NCBI GenBank assembly: GCA_002308935.1
Contig: DBWN01000262.1
Location: 9,460-28,723 of the forward strand
Direction of reading: 5' to 3'
DNA: 19,264 nt
DNA from: Bacteroidales bacterium UBA1237
GTDB taxonomy: Bacteria > Bacteroidota > Bacteroidia > Bacteroidales > UBA932
The notes beneath the pieces are model-generated. The model saw only the letters and a list, made by a program, of their open reading frames with translations. It did no database searches and had not been told where the DNA came from. Position 1 is the first letter of the stretch. The number at the start of each line of letters is the position of its first letter. The translations under genes and the position numbers were made by a program. Shown here piece by piece: positions 1-5,712 of the stretch.

Positions 1-281
1 TCCATTTCGAATATGAAATCATATCCGTGGTCAAGAGCCCAACGGAATCCTGTCAGATATGCGGTTCCCAATCCCTGTTTTCCGCTTCTCTCTATGAGGA
101 ACAGCTTGGTGGGGAACTCTTGCTGGAGGTCCTTGACCGTGGAGGCCGTACCATCCGGAGACCCGTCGTCAATTACCAGGATGTGATACTCTCCGTCCAG
201 CGAGAATACCTTACGGATAATCCTTTCGATGTTCTCGATCTCGTTGAAAGTGGGGATTATGACAATTTTGTTGTCAGTCAT
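1..281 (-). CDS. Polyprenol-phosphate glycosyltransferase, GT2 family (5' part)
   Basis: The reverse strand from an ATG at 281 stays open to the window edge, giving 93 residues that begin MTDNKIVIIPTFNEIENIER. This is the N-terminus of a GT-A fold family 2 glycosyltransferase: a nucleotide-sugar-binding first strand (VIIPTFNE, residues 7-14) and the IDDGSPDGT motif (37-45). The visible part stops at FEM followed by GA, where the family usually carries the DxD metal site (FEMDAD), so only the beginning is here. The close match of these blocks to dolichyl/polyprenol-phosphate mannose synthases suggests transfer of a hexose from a nucleotide sugar to a membrane lipid phosphate at the cytoplasmic face. 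That exact substrate is inferred from the family. A TAnnTTTG promoter lies about 95 bp upstream of the start codon. The rest of the gene and its neighbours lie outside the window. Confidence 0.88.
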   Translation of the reverse strand, partial: MTDNKIVIIPTFNEIENIERIIRKVFSLDGEYHILVIDDGSPDGTASTVKDLQQEFPTKLFLIERSGKQGLGTAYLTGFRWALDHGYDFIFEM

Positions 282-376
282 AGCGTATTGCGTTTTTATC
301 TGAACTTGTTTCGTATGGTTTGTCTGTCCTGTAGCCCCGATTTGAGGGTGCATTGTCGTTATAACGATGTATCCCA

Positions 377-408
377 CAAATATATTCATTCTTGATCGTT
401 TCTGCAAC
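377..408 (-). promoter_or_regulatory. Bacteroidales-type promoter for the glycosyltransferase
   Basis: On the reverse strand the -33-like box GTTG (408-405) is followed by a 20-nt spacer and a perfect TATATTTG -7 box (384-377). This fits the phylum's TTTG / TAnnTTTG consensus and would start transcription near 370, leaving a leader of about 90 nt before the ATG at 281. A perfect 8-bp inverted repeat, CCCACAAA (373-380) and TTTGTGGG (412-419), brackets the two boxes. Confidence 0.6.
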
Positions 409-439
409 CTGTTTGTGGGCACTTCTTTCAGTATTGAGC

Positions 440-471
440 AAAAAAATATGCTCTTCGTTTGAGGAGCATAT
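440..471 (-). terminator. Intrinsic terminator of the Rpn-like gene
   Basis: Read on the reverse strand, ATATGCTCCTC (471-461), loop AAAC (460-457) and GAAGAGCATAT (456-446) form an 11-bp stem with one G-U pair. A run of seven T residues follows directly. It lies 32 bp past the stop codon at 503, in the correct orientation for that gene. Confidence 0.85.
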
Positions 472-502
472 CGTTAGCAGGCTGATTTTTGGGAAAGAGT
501 CA

Positions 503-1690
503 TTACTCGTTGTCACTTCTCGACAGAAGTTTGTCGATTTCTTCCTTGGACATGGTAAGAGACAAGGCGTCAATAACTATGGCCAGTTGCTTGCCTTGTT
601 TGGCCAGTTGCTTGCCTTGTTTGGCCAGTTGCTTGCCTTGTTTGGCCAGTTGCTCGTCTTTTTGGGCCAGTTGTTCGTCTTTTTGGGCCAGTTGTTCGCC
701 TTGCTTAGCTATCTCTTCGTCTTTTTCCCGCTTGACCCTGTCAAGAATTTCTTCGAATTCGTCCTGTGTTATCATGTCAACAATATATTGTTCGAGTTCC
801 TCCTTGTTGAGATTATCGATTGCAAGATCATCTACGATCTTACCGAATTCTTTTACAACAGAGATAGGTGGATTGACAATATTACTCATATTTTTCAGAA
901 GAAACAACAATTTGTCTAGTTCAGTAACCAACTCATTCTCCTTTTTGTTCATTTTATCAAGGTTGACGAATACAATATTGAACTGATTGCCATATGGGAT
1001 TAGGCTGAAGACATCAACCATCTTAAAATGCATGTATGCCTGCTCTTTGAATTTTGTTCCTTTCCTGTCGACTAGAAGTATTGAGTCAAGTCTTCTGTCT
1101 AAAGAGAAGGGCGAATTTATCATCGAAATGACTTCTTTCGGATCCGGGATTTGCCACTTCTCGCTATTTTCAGTTATGCATATGCAGTACGAAGGTCTCA
1201 GGTCTTTGTATTCTTCCATACCATCGGCGAATTGCCTTCTCATCAGATCAGCCAAGTAGAATGCCCATCTGCTTCGGCTTTGACCTTTCATAAACTTTTG
1301 GGCTTCGACGTTGACATATTGTCCGTCTTCTGTCTTGCAGACGATGTCGTAGACTCCCTGCTTGTCATTCAGGCCTAGAGGAAACGTCCTGTTGTCCACT
1401 GTTTGTACCGAGGTGATCCCGCTTTCAGGAAGAAGAGTCTGTAGGAGTGTTAGAAGATTGTCTTTGGAATTGGCGAAAATCTTGTGGAAGATCATGTCGT
1501 TCATAGGGTCAGAGTACCGGGTCCTATACAGGAGCATGTCGATTCTTTCTCTGAGTATTTGGTCAGATATGTCCTTGTACTGGGATTTTTGACGTAGGAC
1601 TGAGATCATTCTTTTGTAATCTTGTTCAGTGAATGCATTCACACCGGAGTTGCGGATAGGGTCAAATGAATTATTGTCTGTCTTTTTCAT
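503..1690 (-). CDS. Rpn/PDDEXK_2-type nuclease ('PD-(D/E)XK family transposase')
   Basis: The 395-residue protein belongs to the Rpn / PDDEXK_2 group, annotated as putative transposases or recombination-promoting nucleases. The family block SDPMNDMIFHKIF (residues 60-72) is followed by GVYDIVC and VNVEAQ. These supply the catalytic-type D115 and E129-x-Q131 in a D-x13-ExQ arrangement, the usual variant of the PD-(D/E)XK site. An N-terminal helical extension of about 58 residues (FTEQDYKRMISVLRQ region) precedes the nuclease fold. The C-terminus has six tandem heptads (329-370; units KQGEQLA, QKDEQLA, KQGKQLA) that should form a coiled coil, probably for oligomerisation. The frame extends upstream to a TTG at 1759, but a promoter-like pair at 1729-1760 overlaps that codon, so I take the ATG at 1690. 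The gene is AT-richer than the core genes around it, consistent with mobile accessory DNA. DNA cleavage is inferred from the family. Confidence 0.85.
   Translation of the reverse strand: MKKTDNNSFDPIRNSGVNAFTEQDYKRMISVLRQKSQYKDISDQILRERIDMLLYRTRYSDPMNDMIFHKIFANSKDNLLTLLQTLLPESGITSVQTVDNRTFPLGLNDKQGVYDIVCKTEDGQYVNVEAQKFMKGQSRSRWAFYLADLMRRQFADGMEEYKDLRPSYCICITENSEKWQIPDPKEVISMINSPFSLDRRLDSILLVDRKGTKFKEQAYMHFKMVDVFSLIPYGNQFNIVFVNLDKMNKKENELVTELDKLLFLLKNMSNIVNPPISVVKEFGKIVDDLAIDNLNKEELEQYIVDMITQDEFEEILDRVKREKDEEIAKQGEQLAQKDEQLAQKDEQLAKQGKQLAKQGKQLAKQGKQLAIVIDALSLTMSKEEIDKLLSRSDNE
581..706 (-). repeat. 21-bp in-frame minisatellite, six units, encoding heptads
   Basis: Six consecutive 21-bp units each begin GGCCAGTTG on the + strand, at 581, 602, 623, 644, 665 and 686. 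The first three are identical. The other three differ at a few bases. Each unit encodes one seven-residue coiled-coil repeat of the Rpn-like protein, so gain or loss of units keeps the reading frame and only changes coiled-coil length. Confidence 0.95.
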
Positions 1691-1728
1691 GGCTATGAGT
1701 TTTTGTTTTAATAATATTTCGTCATATG

Positions 1729-1760
1729 CAAAGTTCGGCATAACGATTGTTTCATGCAAT
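1729..1760 (-). promoter_or_regulatory. Probable promoter of the Rpn-like gene
   Basis: On the reverse strand ATTG (1760-1757) and GAACTTTG (1736-1729) are separated by 20 nt. They match the Bacteroidales -33 box at three of four bases and the TAnnTTTG -7 box at five of six. Transcription would begin near 1722, about 32 nt before the ATG at 1690, which is the main reason for rejecting the upstream TTG start. Confidence 0.45.
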
Positions 1761-1910
1761 GGTTTGTAAGGTTTTGATTTATTGTGGTTTAATTAGTTAA
1801 TATCCAATCAAAAAATCTGACAATGACAGTTATTCCCTTTCAATCTGAAGTCGAATAGTTGCAGTTCCGCGTGTCCTTTACCATAAATCAGGATGCTAAG
1901 GAGAATTCCC

Positions 1911-1943
1911 TTTAAAATGGCGCAGTTTCATTGATTATTTTTG
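1911..1943 (+). promoter_or_regulatory. Probable promoter of the orphan lipoprotein
   Basis: TTTA (1911-1914), a 21-nt spacer and the perfect -7 box TATTTTTG (1936-1943) predict a start near 1950 and a leader of about 83 nt. A second, weaker pair of TTTG boxes at 1968 and 1996 is correctly spaced but lacks the TA of the -7 element. The rest of the 1761-2032 gap holds no open frame or strong hairpin that I could see. Confidence 0.45.
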
Positions 1944-2032
1944 CTTATGACATCAAAATTCGCTTTATTTGAAAAGACATCCCGTATGTCGACGATTTGT
2001 CAGTTATTCAAATCAAATAATACAGTACAGCC

Positions 2033-2533
2033 ATGAAATTGATCAAACACATCGCAGCATTGATGGCGACGGTACTCTTGCTGTCATCCTGCTCCGTCCT
2101 TGGAGGCGGTGCTTCCAGCGGCCTTAAATCCGGCGTGAATACCGGAAGCGCACTTTCGGCTCTTTATAGCGTATATAGAGCTGCCGGTGGCAATATCGAC
2201 CTTTCGAACGCCGCCAATATCGTCAACATCGGAAAGATCCTTACCGGTGCGGGAACACTCGCCAACGCCACTACCGGCTATCTGGACCAGTTCAAGACCG
2301 GACTTATGAGTGGAGCTTCCAAGATCGTGAACAATTCCAATGTTTCGAAAGTAATGACAGGGCTTCAGGCGCTTTCCAGCGTTGACCCTTCCGCTTTCAA
2401 GGCCGCTGCAAAGACGGCTGCCACCAATGCAGCCAACAACGCGGCTACTTCTGCGGTTTCGACCCTCAATGACAAGACGGCCGGTGTCGCCACCACCATT
2501 TCTGCATTGAGTTCAATACTCGGAGCGCTCTAG
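2033..2533 (+). CDS. Orphan alanine/serine-rich lipoprotein
   Basis: I do not recognise this 166-residue protein. It has a clear type II signal peptide: basic MKLIKH, a hydrophobic stretch, and the lipobox LLSSC with the lipidated cysteine at residue 20. The mature part is low in complexity, rich in Ala, Ser, Thr, Gly and Asn. A glycine/serine linker (VLGGGASSG) leads into small-residue helices, an amphipathic-looking central part (FKTGLMSGASKIVNN) and a run of alanines around residues 130-145. There is no catalytic motif and no cysteine beyond the lipid anchor. It stands alone between its own promoter and a strong terminator, so it is a single-gene unit. The signal supports membrane anchoring. 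Any role, structural or stress-related, would be a guess. Confidence 0.8.
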   Translation: MKLIKHIAALMATVLLLSSCSVLGGGASSGLKSGVNTGSALSALYSVYRAAGGNIDLSNAANIVNIGKILTGAGTLANATTGYLDQFKTGLMSGASKIVNNSNVSKVMTGLQALSSVDPSAFKAAAKTAATNAANNAATSAVSTLNDKTAGVATTISALSSILGAL

Positions 2534-2555
2534 AAGCTGATCTGTACCCATACTT

Positions 2556-2599
2556 CATCGGCGGTTTCCTTGGTAGGGAAGCTGCCGGTGTCGTTTTTT
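2556..2599 (+). terminator. Intrinsic terminator after the lipoprotein gene
   Basis: Bases 2556-2570 pair with 2576-2590 to give a 15-bp stem with four G-U pairs and the 5-nt loop TGGTA. TCG and a run of six T residues (2594-2599) follow. It begins 22 bp after the stop codon and separates the lipoprotein from cca. Confidence 0.8.
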
Positions 2600-2621
2600 A
2601 CTGATTGCCCCCTTGCAAAGA

Positions 2622-2654
2622 TTTCTTCCTTGTCATCGATTTTTCGTAATTTCG
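2622..2654 (+). promoter_or_regulatory. Possible promoter of the cca-xerC-hpf operon
   Basis: TTTC (2622-2625) and TAATTTCG (2647-2654) are spaced by 21 nt and each differs from the Bacteroidales consensus at one base. The predicted start near 2661 leaves a short leader to the ATG at 2677. A promoter is expected here because a terminator lies just upstream. Confidence 0.35.
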
Positions 2655-2676
2655 CAGTCGAAAACAATTCGCCGGT

Positions 2677-4254
2677 ATGTCATCCGCTATAATAGACTCT
2701 TCCAAGTTCCTCTCCGACCCGGTATTCAAGGTGGTGTCGGAGGTGAGCGCCTCCACCGGAGTGCGCGCATTCGTCATAGGCGGATACGTAAGGGACTGTT
2801 TCCTGGGAAGAAACAACGATGACATCGACATAGTGGTCGAAGGATCAGGAACCGAGTTCGCGCAGGCTGTCGCCTCATATATCGACCAGGTTTATTATCC
2901 TGAGCAGGGGATCACTTCAAAGAAGCCCACCAAGGTGTCTGTTTTCGAGAACTTCGGGACTGCCATGCTCCATTTCCGGGGTATGGAGGTCGAGTTCGTC
3001 GGAGCAAGAAAGGAATCTTATCACCGAGAGAGCAGAAAGCCGATCGTGGAGAGCGGTACCCTTGAGGATGACCAGAAGCGCAGGGACTTCACAATCAATG
3101 CAATGGCCTTCAGCCTCTGCAAAGAAGATTACGGCGCTCTTGTAGATCCTTTCGGAGGTATTTCCGATCTGGCTCAAGGAATAATCCGTACGCCGCTGGA
3201 CCCTGAAGTGACTTTCAGTGACGATCCTCTGAGGATGTTCAGGGCCGCCCGTTTCGCTACCAAGCTTTCCACTCCTGAATTCTGCTTCACTATAGTTCCC
3301 GAGTGCCTTACCGCGATGAGGGAAATGGCTGACAGGATCTCCATCCTATCGAAAGAAAGGATAGTTGAGGAACTCTGCAAGATACTCGCTGAAGACCGTC
3401 CTTCAATAGGGCTCAAGATTCTGGACGAGACCACTCTCCTGGAGAAGGTCCTTCCTCAGGTGACAAGGCTGAAGGGCGTCGAGACCGTTGAAGGCAGGGG
3501 ACACAAGGACAACTTCTCGCATACCTTGCAGGTCGTTGATTATCTGGCTTCTTCTGAGAAGGAAGCGATCGCTGAAGGCCTGCTTAAGGATTATTATCCT
3601 GCGCAGGACGGCCAGTCGACTGTCGGTACCGTCAGGACTTCCCCGAATGTGTGGCTCCGATGGGCGGGACTTCTGCATGACATCGGGAAACCCGTCTGCA
3701 AGAGGTTCGACCCCGTCTCCGGCTGGACTTTCCACGGGCACGAAGTGGTCGGCTCAAGGATGGTCGCCAAGGTCTTCAGGGACCTCAAGATGCCCCAGAA
3801 TGAGAAGATGAAATATGTTGAGAAGCTCGTCGGGCTTCATCATCGCCCTGTGGCCCTGGTTGACGACCAGGTCACGGATTCCGCGGTAAGGAGGCTCATT
3901 TTCGACGCCGGGGATGATCTGGACGACCTGATGCTCCTTTGCAACGCAGACATTACTTCCAAGAATCCCGTGAAGGTGAAGCGTCTGCGCCACAACTTCG
4001 ATCTTGTCAAGGAGAAACTCAAGGATGTCGAGCAAAGGGACGCCATACGCAACTGGAAGAACCCCATAACGGGGGATTACATCATGGAAGTGTATGGCAT
4101 AGAACCCTGCAACACCATAGGTTTTATAAAGGAACGCATCAAGGAAGCCATCCTTGACGGCAAGATAGGGTACACTTTCGAGGAAGCCGATTCCATGATG
4201 AGGGAGATCGCCACTGAGTACGGCCTTTCCCCCAAGGATGCGCCAAAACAATGA
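2677..4254 (+). CDS. cca: CCA tRNA nucleotidyltransferase with HD domain
   Basis: This enzyme adds or repairs the 3' CCA end of tRNAs in the cytoplasm using CTP and ATP. The 525-residue protein has the class II nucleotidyltransferase head with GGYVRD (residues 35-40) and the metal-binding DDID (48-51). RRDFTINAMA (135-144), which recognises the incoming nucleotide, and DPLRMFRAARFA (183-194) of the neck follow. An HD phosphohydrolase-type domain lies downstream: FSH (280-282), HDIGKP (334-339) and HGHE (353-356). HD domains in this family are linked to 2',3'-cyclic phosphatase or phosphodiesterase activities. At 525 residues it is somewhat long for a bacterial CCA enzyme, partly from an extra loop (about residues 304-322, KDYYPAQDG region) just before the HD motif. 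Its stop overlaps the xerC start (ATGA), indicating translational coupling. Confidence 0.95.
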   Translation: MSSAIIDSSKFLSDPVFKVVSEVSASTGVRAFVIGGYVRDCFLGRNNDDIDIVVEGSGTEFAQAVASYIDQVYYPEQGITSKKPTKVSVFENFGTAMLHFRGMEVEFVGARKESYHRESRKPIVESGTLEDDQKRRDFTINAMAFSLCKEDYGALVDPFGGISDLAQGIIRTPLDPEVTFSDDPLRMFRAARFATKLSTPEFCFTIVPECLTAMREMADRISILSKERIVEELCKILAEDRPSIGLKILDETTLLEKVLPQVTRLKGVETVEGRGHKDNFSHTLQVVDYLASSEKEAIAEGLLKDYYPAQDGQSTVGTVRTSPNVWLRWAGLLHDIGKPVCKRFDPVSGWTFHGHEVVGSRMVAKVFRDLKMPQNEKMKYVEKLVGLHHRPVALVDDQVTDSAVRRLIFDAGDDLDDLMLLCNADITSKNPVKVKRLRHNFDLVKEKLKDVEQRDAIRNWKNPITGDYIMEVYGIEPCNTIGFIKERIKEAILDGKIGYTFEEADSMMREIATEYGLSPKDAPKQ

Positions 4255-5234
4255 CTCTGCCCCAGAAATATCTCGAGTATGTCGAAGTGGTGAGGCGCTA
4301 TTCGCCCCGCACGGTAAGCGTGTATTCCGACGTGCTGACTTCGTTCCTCGACTATTCGTTGGGAGAGGGAGTGGAGTGGTCAGACGCGAACGTGCTTTCC
4401 GTCATGACAGTACCCATGATACGCAATTATGAGGTCCACGCCCTTGGTGATGAAACTCTTTCCTCAAGGACCGTGAACCTTCATCTCTCGGTATTGAGCG
4501 GCTTTTCGAAATTCCTTGTCAGACAAAGGCTTATCGGGGCCAATCCGGTCTCTCAGGTGAGCCGTCCCAAGCAGGAGAAGAGGCTGCCGGTTTTCTATCG
4601 TGATGATGCCGTGGAGAAGTACTTCTCCGACACCGCTCCTTTCGCAAGCGAGGAGAACTTGTCCCTCATAACCGGGCATGACAAGGCTTCCGTCGACATG
4701 TATGAGCGGAGGCTCCGAAGACTTATCGTTTCCATCCTCGTCAACACCGGAATCCGCCGTGCGGAACTCATCTCTCTGAAGGTGGGTTCGGTTGATTTCA
4801 GGAGAAATACTCTCCGCGTGAGAGGAAAGGGAGACAAAATGAGAGAAATTCCGATGATTTTGTCACTATGTGATGAAATTTCATTATATTTACAAGCGAC
4901 AGCCGTGATGGTGGGAGGGGAGAGGACCGAAGAATCGCCTCTGCTGGTGACCCCGAAGGGCAATCCCCTTTATCCTGTCTACGTTGACAGGGCGGTGAAG
5001 AAGGAACTCGGTGACGAGGGACTGACGGGACGCAAGTCCCCGCACGTGCTCAGGCACACTCTCGCTACGGGCCTTCTTGATGGAGGAGCTGACCTGAATT
5101 CCATTAAGGAAATGCTGGGGCACTCGTCATTGGCCGCTACCCAGGTTTACACCCATGCCACCGTCGAGAAGCTGAAGAACGTTTATGTTAACGCCCACCC
5201 CAGGGCAAAAAGAGGAGGTAAAAATGGAGATTAG
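4251..5234 (+). CDS. xerC: Tyrosine recombinase XerC/XerD-type
   Basis: The 327-residue protein is a complete site-specific tyrosine recombinase with an N-terminal SAM-like DNA-binding domain (residues 1-100) and a C-terminal catalytic domain. All catalytic residues are present: R169 in TGIRRAEL, K193 in RGKGDK, H265 and R268 in HVLRH, H291 in LGHSS, and the nucleophile Y300 in TQVYTH. Its length and its single-copy housekeeping setting between cca and hpf favour the Xer role of resolving chromosome dimers at dif over a phage integrase. XerC and XerD cannot be told apart from this window. The start overlaps the cca stop by 4 nt, and the 3' end overlaps hpf by 11 nt. Residues 104-165 carry a charged insertion (KQEKRLPVF to RRLRR) that is longer than I would expect for Xer proteins. 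Confidence 0.93.
   Translation: MTLPQKYLEYVEVVRRYSPRTVSVYSDVLTSFLDYSLGEGVEWSDANVLSVMTVPMIRNYEVHALGDETLSSRTVNLHLSVLSGFSKFLVRQRLIGANPVSQVSRPKQEKRLPVFYRDDAVEKYFSDTAPFASEENLSLITGHDKASVDMYERRLRRLIVSILVNTGIRRAELISLKVGSVDFRRNTLRVRGKGDKMREIPMILSLCDEISLYLQATAVMVGGERTEESPLLVTPKGNPLYPVYVDRAVKKELGDEGLTGRKSPHVLRHTLATGLLDGGADLNSIKEMLGHSSLAATQVYTHATVEKLKNVYVNAHPRAKRGGKNGD
5213..5218 (+). promoter_or_regulatory. Strong Shine-Dalgarno deciding the hpf start
   Basis: AGGAGG lies 5 nt before the ATG at 5224, inside the end of xerC. Bacteroidota genes often lack such a site, so its presence fixes the hpf start and explains translation inside the overlap. The longer open frame back to 5185 is not needed. Confidence 0.75.
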
Positions 5235-5517
5235 AGTACAGTCGCTGAAGTTCGATGCAGATCAGAAACTTCTGGATTTCGTGCAGAAGAAGGTTTCCAA
5301 AGTCGAGAGATTCGATGAAACCATCACCAGCGTTGACGTCTCGCTGTCTCTGCTTGAGAGGCCCGAGAACAAGAACGTGAAACTTCAGGCTCACGTACCT
5401 GGTGAAACCCTCGTTATTGAAAGGGCGTCCCAGACTTTTGAAGAGGCCGTCAATGAGGCGGTTGACGCAATGAAGGAGAAGATAATCCGCAGCAAGGAAA
5501 AGAGATATAACGCATAA
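5224..5517 (+). CDS. hpf: Ribosome hibernation promoting factor (HPF/RaiA family, short form)
   Basis: The 97-residue protein begins MEIRVQSLKFDADQKLLDF and has the beta-alpha-beta-beta-beta-alpha layout of the HPF/RaiA (YfiA) family. The first helix region (LLDFVQKKVSKVERF) is basic, and the last helix (FEEAVNEAVDAMKEKIIRSKEK) ends in a lysine-rich tail. The family binds the 30S decoding region and silences or stores ribosomes in slow growth. It lacks the C-terminal dimerisation domain of long HPF, so it is a short form. It is the last gene of the cca-xerC-hpf series and overlaps xerC by 11 nt. From memory, a xerC-hpf pairing recurs in Bacteroidetes genomes, often ahead of tRNA genes and tuf. 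Those are absent here. Confidence 0.9.
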   Translation: MEIRVQSLKFDADQKLLDFVQKKVSKVERFDETITSVDVSLSLLERPENKNVKLQAHVPGETLVIERASQTFEEAVNEAVDAMKEKIIRSKEKRYNA

Positions 5518-5522
5518 CACCG

Positions 5523-5546
5523 TCCCTAAGGTGATTGCCTTAGGGA
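5523..5546 (+). repeat. Perfect inverted repeat after hpf
   Basis: TCCCTAAGG (5523-5531) and CCTTAGGGA (5538-5546) are perfect 9-bp arms around the 6-nt loop TGATTG, starting 5 bp after the hpf stop. No T-run follows on either strand, so it is more likely a 3'-end stabilising hairpin or part of a two-hairpin terminator than a stand-alone terminator. Confidence 0.7.
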
Positions 5547-5577
5547 AAATGGCGATGCCGGACATACTCTATTGATA

Positions 5578-5604
5578 AAAGGTCGGGGTTTCCCGGCCTT
5601 TCGT
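5578..5604 (+). terminator. Intrinsic terminator of the cca-xerC-hpf unit
   Basis: AAAGGTCGGG (5578-5587), loop GTTT (5588-5591) and CCCGGCCTTT (5592-5601) form a 10-bp stem with one G-U pair. The descending arm ends in TTT and is followed by CGTT. The T-run is short, but the position between hpf and the next promoter fits. Confidence 0.65.
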
Positions 5605-5630
5605 TCATATGTTCCACAGGGGAAAATATC

Positions 5631-5662
5631 TTTGGGAAAAACCGTGATTTTCCTTAAATTTG
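5631..5662 (+). promoter_or_regulatory. Canonical Bacteroidales promoter for the GH3-holA unit
   Basis: A perfect TTTG -33 box (5631-5634), a 20-nt spacer and a perfect TAAATTTG -7 box (5655-5662) match the phylum consensus exactly. Transcription should start near 5669. This rules out start codons upstream of 5669 and supports the ATG at 5713, leaving a leader of about 44 nt. Confidence 0.8.
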
Positions 5663-5712
5663 AAAGTTTTTGTGAAATCGCCCTCAGGCACAACAGTTCA
5701 ATCATTCCGATT

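Noticed and set aside
27..395. Forward 122-codon frame at the window start
   Set aside because: It lies opposite the glycosyltransferase, whose reverse-strand translation has clear family motifs.
581..706. CRISPR array
   Set aside because: The 21-bp units are directly contiguous with no spacers and encode protein heptads.
392..986. Forward-strand open frames with repeated LLALFGQ or CLPCLAS units
   Set aside because: They are antisense shadows of the 21-bp repeat in the Rpn-like gene. They lack a plausible start context and look nothing like a real protein.
1691..1759. N-terminal extension of the Rpn-like gene from a TTG at 1759
   Set aside because: The codon is a TTG overlapping a promoter-like -33 box. 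The predicted transcript begins downstream, and the 23 extra residues show no family similarity.
5572..5712. Longer start for the GH3 gene
   Set aside because: It would run through the terminator and the canonical promoter and would bury the lipoprotein signal peptide inside the protein.
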